A stretch of DNA of 64,000 bases from Streptomyces sp. DSM 110735 (GTDB lineage: Bacteria; Actinomycetota; Actinomycetes; Streptomycetales; Streptomycetaceae), in contig NZ_JACYHF010000029.1 in NCBI RefSeq assembly GCF_016482685.1, positions 1 to 64,000 of the forward strand, read 5' to 3'. The notes beneath the pieces are model-generated. The model was not told the origin of the DNA, searched no databases, and saw only the letters and a program-made list of their open reading frames with translations. The position numbers and the translations under genes were made by a program. Below are positions 24,370 to 33,735 of the stretch, piece after piece. The first letter of the stretch is position 1. Each line of letters begins with the position of its first letter.

Positions 24370-25361
24370 ATGACAGCCACGACCACGCCGTACGCCGATC
24401 TCTCGGCGCCCGGTACGGCGCGCCGACTGCTCACGGCGCCGACCACCGGCCCGTTGGCCGCGCTTCTGATCGCCTGTGTCTTCTTCTCGCTCTCCACCGA
24501 CCAGTTCCTGACCGGCGGGAACTTCTCGCTGATCGTGCAGCAGGTCATGGTCGTGGGGACGCTCGCCATCGGGCAGACCCTGATCATCCTCACCGCCGGC
24601 ATCGATCTGTCGTGCGGCGCGGTGATGGCGTTCGGCAGCATCATGATGGCCAGGATGGCCGCCGAGGGCACGCTGCCGCCGGTGCTCGCGATCGGGCTCG
24701 GGCTGCTGGTGTGCGCCGGATTCGGGCTGCTGAACGGGGTGTTGACGGAGAAGATCCCGCTACCGCCGTTCATCGTGACGCTCGGGATGCTCAACGTGGC
24801 GTTCGCGCTGACCCACATCTACTCGAAGGAGCAGACGGTCACCCAACTGCCCGGGATGCTGACGGGACTTGGGCAGACCTTCCCGCTCGGACACACCGAC
24901 ATCACCTACGGCTCGCTGGTGACCATCGCCCTGTTCCTGCTGTTCGCCTACGCGTTGAGCAGCACCGGCTGGGGCCGTCACGTCTACGCGCTGGGCAACA
25001 GCGTGGAGGCGGCGCGGCTGAACGGCGTACGCACCTCGCGGCTGACCATCGGTGTGTACACCGTCGCCGGGCTGCTGTACGGCGTGGCGGCGCTACTGCT
25101 CATCTCCCGTACGGGGGTGGGCGATCCGCAGGCGGGGCAGACCGACAACCTGGACTCGATCACCGCCGTGGTCATCGGCGGGACGAGTCTGTTCGGCGGG
25201 CGCGGTTCGGTGCTGGGCACGTTCATCGGTGTCCTGATCGTCGGCGTCTTCCGCAACGGGCTCCAGTTGATGGGCGTCGCGTCCATCTATCAGACGCTGA
25301 TCACCGGAATCCTGGTGATCCTCGCGGTGACCGTCGACCAGTTCTCCCGGAAGAAGGCCCG

Positions 25362-25365
<4 letters not shown>
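24370..25365 (+). CDS. Sugar ABC transporter permease (RbsC/FrcC type)
   Basis: A 331-residue inner-membrane permease with about eight to ten helices. The family signature TAGIDLSCGAVMAFGSIMMA is at about residues 78-97, and the EAA-like region is GRHVYALGNSVEAARLNGVRT (cytoplasmic loop, about 215). The C-terminus contains TAVVIGGTSLFGGRGSVLGT, well conserved in the family. ATG 24370 begins the protein after a 180-bp spacer with an attenuator. The stop overlaps the ATPase start (ATGA). Confidence 0.93.
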
Positions 25366-26192
<827 letters not shown>

Positions 26193-26210
<18 letters not shown>

Positions 26211-26268
26211 CACCCGGGTCGCGACCCCTTCGACGCCCGGGGTCGGGACCCCTCTGACACCCGGGGTC
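26193..26268. repeat. Tandem array of GGGTC-NN-GACCC palindromes
   Basis: Mini-palindromes start at 26193, 26216 and 26239, each GGGGTC or GGGTC, two bases, then the complement. A fourth half-site is at 26263. The period is 23-24 bp. The first unit lies inside the last codons of the ATPase gene. The array precedes the LacI gene by about 90 bp and may act as a terminator cluster or a protein-binding array. Confidence 0.7.
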
Positions 26269-26357
26269 GGCGCCTACGCCGGCCCGGCGCGTCAGCACTC
26301 ACGCGTCTCCGGCCGAGGCCGCGGCCGGAGCCGACGAGCACAGGAGACGTGTGCCCC

Positions 26358-27389
26358 ATGGCAGCGAACCGCCGCCCCACCCTGGCCGACGTCGCACGCG
26401 AGGTCGGTGTCAGCGCCAAGACGGTCTCCCGCGTCCTCAACGAGGACGGGCCCGCCTCGGCGGGGACCAGGGAGCGGGTGCTCGCCGCCGTCGCCCGCCT
26501 CGGCTTCCAGCCGAACCTGATGGCCCGCAACATCCGCGTCGGCGGTCCTGACACCACCATCGGGCTCGTGGTGCCCGATCTGGGCAACCCGTTCTTCGGC
26601 GCGGTGGCCGGGAGCATCGAGGACAGTGTCCGCGAGCGGGGGCTGACCCTGCTGATGGGTTCCTCGGCGGACGACGCGGGTCGCGAGCGGGCGTTGACGG
26701 ACAAGTTCCTGGCGCGCCGGGTCAGCATCCTCATGGTGGTGCCGTCCGTGGGCGCCGACCACTCCCATCTCAAGCCGCATCGCGCGGCGGGGCTCCCGGT
26801 GGTCTTCGTCGACCGGCCGGGCGCGGGGCTGTCGACGGACAGCGTGGTCAGTTCCAATCGCGAGGGTGCGCGCGCGGGCGTGGCGCATCTGATCGCCCAC
26901 GGACATCGCCGGATCGGTTTCGTGGGTGACCTGCCGACCAGGCTCTACACGCGTCGCGAACGGCTCGCCGGGTACCGCGAGGCGCTGCGGGAGGCGGGGT
27001 TGCCGGACGACCGGTTGCTGGTGGCGAGCGCCCACGACCAGCGCGGTGCCGGTGAGGCGACGGCGCGACTGCTCGCGCTGCCCGATCCGCCGACGGCGCT
27101 GTTCGCGGGGAACAACATCGTCGCCGTCGGGGTCGTCGCCCGCCTCGCCCGCGACCGGCGCAAGGACGTGGCCGTGGTCGCCTTCGACGACGTCGCCCTC
27201 GCGGACGCCCTCGAACCGGCACTCACGGTGGTCGCCCAGAACCCCGAGGAGATTGGCCGCACGGCGGCCGTCACGGCTCTCGCCCGGCTGGACGGCGACC
27301 GCAGCCGGGTCCGTACGGTCACGGTGCCGACGCGGTTGATCGCGCGGGGGTCGGGGGAACAGGGAGCACGCGACGCCGCCCACGGATGA
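26358..27389 (+). CDS. LacI family transcriptional regulator of the sugar operon
   Basis: A 343-residue LacI repressor. The HTH is at residues 8-30 (TLADVAREVGVSAKTVSRVL) with the hinge helix near NLMARNIRV. The sugar-binding core follows (GLVVPDLGNPFFGAVAGSIE, VVFVDRPGAGL, the C-terminal VVAFDDVALADAL). ATG 26358 has CAGGAG 11 nt upstream; a GTG at 26349 is too close to that site. It is the last gene of the binding protein-permease-ATPase group and most likely binds the twin TGTCA/TGACA operators at 23071-23100. Confidence 0.92.
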   Translation: MAANRRPTLADVAREVGVSAKTVSRVLNEDGPASAGTRERVLAAVARLGFQPNLMARNIRVGGPDTTIGLVVPDLGNPFFGAVAGSIEDSVRERGLTLLMGSSADDAGRERALTDKFLARRVSILMVVPSVGADHSHLKPHRAAGLPVVFVDRPGAGLSTDSVVSSNREGARAGVAHLIAHGHRRIGFVGDLPTRLYTRRERLAGYREALREAGLPDDRLLVASAHDQRGAGEATARLLALPDPPTALFAGNNIVAVGVVARLARDRRKDVAVVAFDDVALADALEPALTVVAQNPEEIGRTAAVTALARLDGDRSRVRTVTVPTRLIARGSGEQGARDAAHG

Positions 27390-27501
27390 GGGACGGCCGC
27401 CGAACGCGAACCCGGTTGCCTGTCAGGTGGTGTTCCTTGGGCCCGCCATGGCGATCGCCCTCGGGCGGCGCGCGGTTCCGTGGGGATCGACGCGTGGGCG
27501 A

Positions 27502-27541
27502 CGCCCCGGTCCGGTCGGCGTGGCCGTCCGGGACCGGGGCG
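27502..27541. terminator. Hairpin between convergent lacI and hsp20
   Basis: An 11-bp stem CGCCCCGGTCC (27502-27512) pairs with 27531-27541, with an 18-nt loop. It lies in the 169-bp gap between convergent genes and is probably bidirectional. Confidence 0.65.
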
Positions 27542-27558
27542 CGTGGACCGTCCGACGG

Positions 27559-27981
27559 TCAGCTACTGATCTCCTTGCGGGTGTCGCCGCCGCTGATCGC
27601 GATCTTGCGGGGCTTGGCCTGGTCCGCGACCGGAATCCGCAGCCTGAGCACACCCGCCTCGTAGGAGGCGTCGATCCGTTCGCTGTCCAGGGTCTCGCCG
27701 AGGAACAGTTGCCTGCTGAACGTTCCGGCCGGACGCTCGGTGATCACCGTCTCGGCGTTCTCGCCGTAGGCGGGACGGCGGTCGGCCCTGACGGTCAGGA
27801 CGTTCCGCTCGACGTCGAGGTCGATCGACTCCGGGGTGACGCCGGGCAGGTCCAGTTCCACGACGAACGTGTCGCCCTCGCGCCAGGCGTCCATCGGCAT
27901 CCCCGCCGGTCGTGCGGCGGTTCCCCAGACCCGGTCGACGATCCGGTCGAGCTCCCGAAAGGGATCGGTACGCATCAGCAT
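27559..27981 (-). CDS. Hsp20/alpha-crystallin small heat-shock protein
   Basis: A 140-residue chaperone. The alpha-crystallin domain spans about residues 35-125 (FVVELDLPGVTPESIDLDVE, LTVRADRRPAYGE, family strand GTFSRQLFLGETLD), and the C-terminal anchoring motif is seen as LRIPVAD. The N-terminal MLMRTDPFRELDRIVD is typical of streptomycete Hsp18-like proteins. AAGGAGGGAG precedes ATG 27981. Its promoter carries a HAIR-like site, suggesting HspR control. It holds denatured proteins in the cytoplasm during heat stress. Confidence 0.94.
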   Translation of the reverse strand: MLMRTDPFRELDRIVDRVWGTAARPAGMPMDAWREGDTFVVELDLPGVTPESIDLDVERNVLTVRADRRPAYGENAETVITERPAGTFSRQLFLGETLDSERIDASYEAGVLRLRIPVADQAKPRKIAISGGDTRKEISS

Positions 27982-28030
27982 CTGGCTCCCTCCTTCGACA
28001 TCTGCCTGCCTGATGCTGCTCTACTTCCTA

Positions 28031-28072
28031 TATATACTCACCACCCGAAAGCTTGACAAGCCTTCGCTCAAC
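28031..28072 (-). promoter_or_regulatory. Heat-shock promoter with HAIR-like element
   Basis: On the minus strand TTGTCA (28059-28054), 17 bp and TATATA (28036-28031) form a clear sigma-70-type promoter. Overlapping the -35, CTTGACA-N7-GCTCAAC (28052-28072) matches 10 of 14 positions of the HspR element CTTGAGT-N7-ACTCAAG. Repression by HspR and release on heat shock is inferred. Confidence 0.65.
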
Positions 28073-28097
28073 TTGGCGCATGGCTGGCCAACTTGGC

Positions 28098-31000
28098 TCA
28101 CGGCTGCCGGTACTCGACCGTCACCCCGGTCCGGACCGAGACGGCGGGCAGGGTGACCCGGAGGGAGCCGGTGTCCGCGTCCCACTTCCAGGCGGAGCGG
28201 GCCAGTTGCCTGCCGCCGACTGTCATCCGCGTCGGCGCGTGGTCCGCGCCCTGGAAGGTGACCGTCCAGGAGCGGCGGGAGACCTGACCGTGGAAGGAGC
28301 CCTTGGCCGGGTCGATGCGGAGGGTGTGGCGTCCGGAGTGCTCGGTGTAGTGGAGGCGGGTGGTGGCCGCGTGGTGGCGCGAAGGGGTGCTCACGCCGTC
28401 GTCCTCGTAGAGGGTGAAGGAGCCGGGCGCGCCGGTCGCGACCGAGACGGCGACCTTGTCGAGCGGGGTCCCGGCGTCGTGGTCCACGTCGGTGGCCCGG
28501 GTGGTGACGATGCCGCCCGCGCGGACGAAGACCGGCATGGTGTCGAGGGTGGTCGTCACGTCGTACGTGGCGCCGCCGGTGCCCGCGCTGTAGGTGCGGC
28601 CGGTGAAGTAGTCGGTCCACTGGCCGGGCGGGAACCACACCGAGGTGGTGGTGCTGGTGCCGGGAGTGGTGACGGGTGCGACGAGCATGTCGGGTCCGTA
28701 GAGGTACTCGTCGCCCGCCTTGCCGTAGGCGTTCTCCTCCTCGGGGTAGTCAAGGTAGAGCGGTCGGGTGATCGGGACGCCGGTGGTGTTCGCCTGCTGG
28801 GCGAGTGTGTACGTGTACGGCACGAGGGACTCGCGCAGGTTGAGGAACTTGCTCGCGGAGTCGCGCGCGGCGTCGCCGTACTGCCAGGGGAGCCGGTCGC
28901 TGTGGTTGCTGTGCAGGCGGTCGACGGGCTGGAAGGTGCCGAACTGCACCCAGCGGGCGTACAGATCGTCGGGCAGCTTGGTGGTGCGGTGGCTCTGGCC
29001 GTCGTCGGTGGTGTAGGTCTCGGCGCCGGGGATGCCGTGGCCGTCGTTGTGGCCGCCGATGTCGTGGCTGACGGCCGCCATGCCGGTGGCGACGGACTCG
29101 CCGGGGGTGTAGCCGACCTCGGCGCGCAGGGTGCCCCAGGTGGAGGAGGTGTCGCCGGTGAAGTGCAGCGTGCTGCGCTTGTCGGCCCAGGGACCGGTGG
29201 GCAGACCGACGCCGCCGCTGTAGCCGCCCGCCTGGAGGGAGCCGTAGGCCCGCGAGAGGACGAAGCCCCGCTCACTGGTCTCGGCGGTCAGGTTGGCGTA
29301 CTTCTGGTTGATCCAGGCGTCCGGGGTGACACCGGGCTGCGAGGAACGGGAGGCGTCGCAGCACCAGTCGAGCCACCAGAAGTCGTTCCCTGCCCGGTCG
29401 AAGGGGCGGTGCAGATCGAGGTACGCCTTGAGCTGGTCCGGGTCGCCGAAGTCGAACGTACGGCACGCCGAGCCCGCACTGGCGGCGCAACCGCCCTTGG
29501 CCAGCTTGTTCTTGGCGGTCGCCATCGCCTTCGCGTACTGCGGGTCGGACTCCAGGATGCTCGGGTGCACGTTGAGCGTGTTGTGCAGACCCTCGGCGGT
29601 CGACCAGTCGAAGAAGCCCTTGGGATCGGGGTACTTGGCCGGGTCGAAGTTCCAGCCGCTCCAGGTGTTGGGCGACTTGAAGTCGGTGTCCGTGACCAGC
29701 ACGTCCAGCGGGACGCCCGCCTTGCGGAACGCGGGCAGGATGGTCTTCTCGTAGTCGTCGGCCGTGCGGTCGATGTACTCCGAGTACCAGACGCCGTACG
29801 CCCAGCGGGGCAGCAACTGCGGCGGACCGGTCAGGGTGGCGAGGTCGGTGAGGCCCTGTTTGTAGTCGTGGCCGTAGCCGAAGAGGTAGCCGTCCTGGTA
29901 GGGACCGGCGCCGTGGGAGGGGCGCGGGACGGCCTTCTCGGTGCGGGTGTCGTACGTCGCGGAGGCGGTGTCGTCGAGCAGGTACCAGCCGTCGCGGTGC
30001 AACAGACCAGGTGTGGTGCGGGGGTTGGGGTCGTTGTCCCCGTTGAGTCCGTCGAGGCTGCGCCGGTAGCCGCCGAGGGCGAGGTGCGGCTGCGGGGCCG
30101 GGTCCGTGCGGGCGGTCACCGCGAGGGTGTCCGCGTTGACGTGACAGCTCGTGGCGTCGGGGCAGTTGAGCGTGACGTCGTTGGTCCCCGCCTTCAACTC
30201 CACCGGTACGGACGCCGACTTCCAGGTGTCCCAGTTGTCGGTCGCCGGGAGAGTGAGGGTGGCGTCGGTGCCGGTTCCGGTGCCGACACGCACCTCGCGT
30301 GCCTGGTGCAGACCGTCGCCGCCGGTGCCGTTGGCGTAGCGCAACTGGAGGAGGTAGGTGCCGTCGGCGGGCACGTCGGTGACGTGGGCGGTGAGCCGGG
30401 CGTCCTTGTTCAGCTCGGCGGCGAAACCGTCGCCGGAGTAGCCCTGGTGGTCGGTGGCGAGGACGGCGGAACCGGCGAGCAGGGCGTCCTCTGCCTCGCA
30501 GCTCGTGCCGAAGTGGCAGCCGGGCAGGGCGGTTGAGGCTTTGCCCGGGTAGGCGGCGCCGGTGGCGAGCAGGGCCGCGCTGTCGATGTTGACGGCGCCG
30601 GAGTCGGTGGCGGTGCGACGCAGCCGTACGGTGTGGTGCCCGGCGCCCAGCGTGAGCGGGACGCGGGCCACGCCCCAGGCGTTCCAGTCGGCGGTCGCGG
30701 GGAGGCTGAACGTACGGTCCGCTCCCCCGTCGACGCTGAGGCTGAGGGTGCGGGTCTCGTGGCGGCTGTCGGAGCCGGTGCCGTTGGCGTAGCGGACGGC
30801 GTAGTCGTAGGTGCCGGACTTGTCCGAACGCACGTCCGTGGTCAGGGAGTTGTTGGTCACCTCGAAGCCCGCGAGGAAGCCCTTGCCGGTGAACCCGGCG
30901 TGGTCGGCGGCGAGTCCGGGTCCGTCGTGGAGCTGGTCCTCGGCCTCGCACAGCGCGCCGACCGCGCAGTCCGGGTGCTGCCAGGGCGCGGCGAGCACCT

Positions 31001-31397
31001 GGTCCTGGCCCGCCTTCAGCCGGACGGTCAGGTTGTCGGCGGAGAAGGGACCGGAGCCGACCTCGTAGCGCAGGGTCAGGGCGCTGGTGGTGATGGTCAG
31101 GACGCCGTCCTTGACGGTCGAGGTGTACGCGGGCGGTGTGAAGCCGTCTCTGCCGATCGCGTTGAACGTCGCGCCGTCCTCGAAGCGGTTGTCCCCGGCG
31201 TACTCCGTGCGGATCAGGGTCGGGGACAGCACCTGGAATCTGGCGTTCTGGACGGACACGGTGGCCTTGCGGACGGGCTTGGCCGCCGGGCTCGCGGTCG
31301 CCGGATCGGCGCAGGTCAGCCCGAGGGCAGCCGTCGCGCAGACGAGGGCGATCCGGGTGAGCCGTCCGCGGGGTGAACGGGACAGGGGTGGTCGCAC
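28098..31397 (-). CDS. Secreted GH31 glycoside hydrolase with two inserted CBM35-like modules
   Basis: A 1,099-residue secreted alpha-glycosidase. A signal peptide (LTRIALVCATAALGL) is followed by the N-terminal GH31 beta-sandwich, which is interrupted by two carbohydrate-binding modules, each opening with CEAED (about residues 149-281 and 299-431). The GH31 barrel carries the nucleophile Asp677 (FWWLDWCCD) and the probable acid/base Asp749 (HFTGDTSS). I chose GTG 31397 because GGAG lies 6 nt upstream; ATG 31409, four codons earlier, has no ribosome binding site. A 15-bp LacI-type box 92 nt upstream ties it to the importer, GH2 and GH76 genes. Alpha-glucosidase, alpha-xylosidase or alpha-galactosidase activity are all possible. 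Confidence 0.9.
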   Translation of the reverse strand: MRPPLSRSPRGRLTRIALVCATAALGLTCADPATASPAAKPVRKATVSVQNARFQVLSPTLIRTEYAGDNRFEDGATFNAIGRDGFTPPAYTSTVKDGVLTITTSALTLRYEVGSGPFSADNLTVRLKAGQDQVLAAPWQHPDCAVGALCEAEDQLHDGPGLAADHAGFTGKGFLAGFEVTNNSLTTDVRSDKSGTYDYAVRYANGTGSDSRHETRTLSLSVDGGADRTFSLPATADWNAWGVARVPLTLGAGHHTVRLRRTATDSGAVNIDSAALLATGAAYPGKASTALPGCHFGTSCEAEDALLAGSAVLATDHQGYSGDGFAAELNKDARLTAHVTDVPADGTYLLQLRYANGTGGDGLHQAREVRVGTGTGTDATLTLPATDNWDTWKSASVPVELKAGTNDVTLNCPDATSCHVNADTLAVTARTDPAPQPHLALGGYRRSLDGLNGDNDPNPRTTPGLLHRDGWYLLDDTASATYDTRTEKAVPRPSHGAGPYQDGYLFGYGHDYKQGLTDLATLTGPPQLLPRWAYGVWYSEYIDRTADDYEKTILPAFRKAGVPLDVLVTDTDFKSPNTWSGWNFDPAKYPDPKGFFDWSTAEGLHNTLNVHPSILESDPQYAKAMATAKNKLAKGGCAASAGSACRTFDFGDPDQLKAYLDLHRPFDRAGNDFWWLDWCCDASRSSQPGVTPDAWINQKYANLTAETSERGFVLSRAYGSLQAGGYSGGVGLPTGPWADKRSTLHFTGDTSSTWGTLRAEVGYTPGESVATGMAAVSHDIGGHNDGHGIPGAETYTTDDGQSHRTTKLPDDLYARWVQFGTFQPVDRLHSNHSDRLPWQYGDAARDSASKFLNLRESLVPYTYTLAQQANTTGVPITRPLYLDYPEEENAYGKAGDEYLYGPDMLVAPVTTPGTSTTTSVWFPPGQWTDYFTGRTYSAGTGGATYDVTTTLDTMPVFVRAGGIVTTRATDVDHDAGTPLDKVAVSVATGAPGSFTLYEDDGVSTPSRHHAATTRLHYTEHSGRHTLRIDPAKGSFHGQVSRRSWTVTFQGADHAPTRMTVGGRQLARSAWKWDADTGSLRVTLPAVSVRTGVTVEYRQP

Positions 31398-31489
31398 GGC
31401 ACGCTCCATGGGGGGCAACGGCGCTCTCGCGAGCGCGGTGGACGTACGGAGACGACGAGTGCACTGGACTACCGGTCTGACCGGCGCTG

Positions 31490-31504
31490 CTACAACGTTG
31501 TAAA
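31490..31504. promoter_or_regulatory. Shared LacI-type box 1 (GH31 promoter)
   Basis: CTACAACGTTGTAAA contains the perfect palindrome TACAACGTTGTA. It belongs to a set of four boxes of consensus NTNCAACGTTGKAAA in this window (others at 33658, 40473 and 41683). Confidence 0.75.
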
Positions 31505-31611
31505 GCCGGTCCTCAGGCATGAGAACATGCCGCCCCTGCGGTGTCCACAGGTGTAACTGGCCTCTTTGGCAACGGGGTTCAGGGGGGCGGACCGGGCGGA
31601 CGGCGCGTCGG

Positions 31612-32241
31612 TCACGAGGCGTCCGCGTCGCCCCCGACCAGGGACAGCTCGGACACCAGCGCGCGGGCGGTGTCGGCGAAGTACTGCTCGTCCGCGTCGG
31701 GGGCGAGGCCGAGGGTGACACCCTGACCGAGGCCGACGAAGAGGGCCCGGAGTGCGGTGGTGAGACGCTGCGCCTGACGCGGCGTCACGATGCTGCCGTT
31801 GTGCGATCGTCCGGCGAACAGCGCGACCAGGTGACTCTCCTGCGCCCGGACGGACGTGGCGAGTTGGGCTCCCAGCTCCGGGTCGTGCAGGGCCATGTCC
31901 AGCAAGGTGATCTGGAGCGACAGTCCGGCTTTCGCGTCGGGGGCGTCGCAACCGCGCCGGTAGTGCCGGGCGAAGGCGTCGACCGCGTCGACCAGATCCA
32001 GCCCGGCCGGCACCGCCTGCTCGATCTCCTCGTAGTACGGCCGCAGATGATCGGCGACGAGGGCGACGATCAAGCCGTTCTTGCTCCCGAACAGCGAGTA
32101 GACGGCGCCGGTGGTCAGCTCGGCACGCTCGACGATCTCCTCGAGCCTCGCGCGGTACCCGTCCCGGGAAACGACCTCGAACGCGGCGTCCAGCAGGGCG
32201 CGGCGGTTGCGTTCCTTGGCTTCGGCCCTCGTCATTCTCAT
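31612..32241 (-). CDS. TetR family transcriptional regulator
   Basis: A 209-residue TetR regulator. The HTH (about residues 12-58) reads RNRRALLDAAFEVVSRDGY and then ELTTGAVYSLFGSKNGLIVAL. The remainder is the helical ligand-binding domain. ATG 32241 lies 6 nt after a TAATAAT-like -10, suggesting a leaderless mRNA. A 17-bp inverted repeat sits over this promoter and faces the divergent small membrane protein gene, its probable target. Confidence 0.92.
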   Translation of the reverse strand: MRMTRAEAKERNRRALLDAAFEVVSRDGYRARLEEIVERAELTTGAVYSLFGSKNGLIVALVADHLRPYYEEIEQAVPAGLDLVDAVDAFARHYRRGCDAPDAKAGLSLQITLLDMALHDPELGAQLATSVRAQESHLVALFAGRSHNGSIVTPRQAQRLTTALRALFVGLGQGVTLGLAPDADEQYFADTARALVSELSLVGGDADAS

Positions 32242-32254
32242 AGTTCGATTATTA

Positions 32255-32271
32255 CCGTAATCTCTTTACGG
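32255..32271. promoter_or_regulatory. TetR operator
   Basis: CCGTAATCTCTTTACGG (6-bp arms, 5-bp spacer) lies between the divergent tetR and membrane-protein genes, 13 nt from the tetR start codon and over its likely promoter. Confidence 0.7.
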
Positions 32272-32309
32272 ACCAGTCCAGTTGGCACGAGCTTCGAGGG
32301 GGAACGCTC

Positions 32310-32732
32310 ATGACCCAGGTCGCGACACCGTTGGTGACCCGCCGCACGGCCGGTGCCCTCGCGGACGGCATCTTCAAGGTGCTGCTCGCCGCCGCGTGCC
32401 TCGCCGCCGCCGCCCCGCTCGGGCGACTGCTCGGCGTACCCGTCTGGCTGCTGCTTGTCTCGGGCGTTGCCCTGCTGATCTGCGGCGGCATCGAACTGGG
32501 CTGCACACGCAGCCGGTCGATGCGCACGTACACACGGCTCATGATCGCCTACGACACGGGCTGGGTGCTGACGGCTCTTGTCGGCTTCCTGGTGGCGTGG
32601 CGGGGTGGCAGCGCGGGGGGTGAGGTGTGGGTGGGGTACCAGACGGTCGCGCCTCTCGCGTTCGCCGTGCGGCTGCTCGCGTCCGCTCCGACGAGAACGG
32701 CCCCGGACGTCACGGAGAGCCCTGCCCGCTGA
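32310..32732 (+). CDS. Small four-helix membrane protein
   Basis: A 140-residue integral membrane protein with four predicted helices (about residues 18-38, 43-62, 80-98 and 108-124; for example PVWLLLVSGVALLICGGIEL and TGWVLTALVGFLVAW). No conserved motif is recognised. ATG 32310 has GAGGGGGA 9 nt upstream. It is divergent from tetR with a shared operator, so it is probably TetR-repressed, perhaps as an efflux-type or envelope protein. Its last 23 bp overlap the convergent SUKH gene. Confidence 0.82.
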   Translation: MTQVATPLVTRRTAGALADGIFKVLLAAACLAAAAPLGRLLGVPVWLLLVSGVALLICGGIELGCTRSRSMRTYTRLMIAYDTGWVLTALVGFLVAWRGGSAGGEVWVGYQTVAPLAFAVRLLASAPTRTAPDVTESPAR

Positions 32733-33534
32733 CGAGGGACCTCATCGCCACCGGTACTGCCGCAGGGGTCGGCTCGTGGTCGTAGGTCCGGCCGCCGGTG
32801 GGCTCCGCGTACCCCAGTGACCAGCGTGCCGGTACGGTCGCGCAGATCTCGTCCAGATCCGCCCGCGTCCTGCCCCGGACGTGCAGCCAACTGTGCGTGC
32901 CGAGTCCGTCCTGGCGCAGCAGCTTGCCGGGGGCGGAGTACCAGTGCACGGGGGACTCGTCCGGTCCGGTCCACATGGGATAGTCCGGCAGCCCGACGCG
33001 GCGGAAGTGGACGGGGAACGTGCCGAGGAGTTCCGCGGGCAGCTCGCACGCGTTGTAGAGCCGTCCCCCTCCACCGAACAGCGCCTCGCTCAGGACGATT
33101 TCGACGCAGGCGAGGGATACCCGGTCGAAGCACGGCGCCCAGCCGTGCCCCGCGTCGAGCAGCACCGGCGGATCGTCCAGGTGGAGGTCCGAGAGCCGCA
33201 CGCCCCAGAAGGCGCAGCCCTGGTTCTCGTTGCGGAACACCAGGACGCCCTCGCATTCGTCGTCCACGAAGATCTCGTCCGGGGGCAGCAATGAGTCCTG
33301 GTTGGCGACGAGGTCGGGCCGGGCTCCCACGAGCCCGTGGAACTCGCGCAGCGCGGTCGGCAGCGGGTGGCCGAGCAGCGCCTCCGCGCGGGCGAGTTCC
33401 GCCGGGGGCGTTCCGTCGTCCTCGGTCAGCGGTTCGGTCCAGGCGGCGGCGAAGTCACGGATGAAGGTCCAGGCCCGCTGCCGGTCGGCGATCCCGCCGT
33501 CCAGCGCTTGCGCCACGTCGAAGCCGCTGATCAT
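32710..33534 (-). CDS. SMI1/KNR4 (SUKH) family protein
   Basis: A 274-residue cytoplasmic protein with a SUKH fold at about residues 30-180 (PAELARAEALLGHPLPTALR, LREFHGLVGARPDL, FVDDECEGVLVFRNENQGC and WGVRLSDLHLDDPPVLLD). ATG 33534 is the start; extending the frame upstream would enter the GH76 promoter. It is a second SUKH gene in this window, unrelated in context to the first. SUKH proteins are often immunity proteins, but no toxin is seen here. Confidence 0.83.
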   Translation of the reverse strand: MISGFDVAQALDGGIADRQRAWTFIRDFAAAWTEPLTEDDGTPPAELARAEALLGHPLPTALREFHGLVGARPDLVANQDSLLPPDEIFVDDECEGVLVFRNENQGCAFWGVRLSDLHLDDPPVLLDAGHGWAPCFDRVSLACVEIVLSEALFGGGGRLYNACELPAELLGTFPVHFRRVGLPDYPMWTGPDESPVHWYSAPGKLLRQDGLGTHSWLHVRGRTRADLDEICATVPARWSLGYAEPTGGRTYDHEPTPAAVPVAMRSLVSGQGSP

Positions 33535-33657
33535 GCGGCGACGGTAACGGAAGCCGTGGCACCTGTGCCCGGCAGGGGCGGGGACGCGTTCCGGCCGAGT
33601 GCGTTCCGGGGCTGGACAGACCCTCCTCACGGTGCTGTCGTGCACATGACCGGAGTG

Positions 33658-33672
33658 GTTCAACGTTGGAAA
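33658..33672. promoter_or_regulatory. Shared LacI-type box 2 (GH76 promoter)
   Basis: GTTCAACGTTGGAAA, 63 nt upstream of the GH76-type start codon, matches the window consensus NTNCAACGTTGKAAA. Confidence 0.72.
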
Positions 33673-33735
33673 GTTTCGGATCACTCGGATGCTCGGCCCC
33701 TTGGACGAACGGACGACCGACAGGACGGACGCGCC

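Noticed and set aside
31421..31436. GCGCTC-TCGC-GAGCGC inverted repeat just before the GH31 start
   Set aside because: Arms are only 6 bp of pure GC, common by chance at this composition, and it lies so close to the start codon that the better-supported TACAACGTTGTA palindrome explains regulation.
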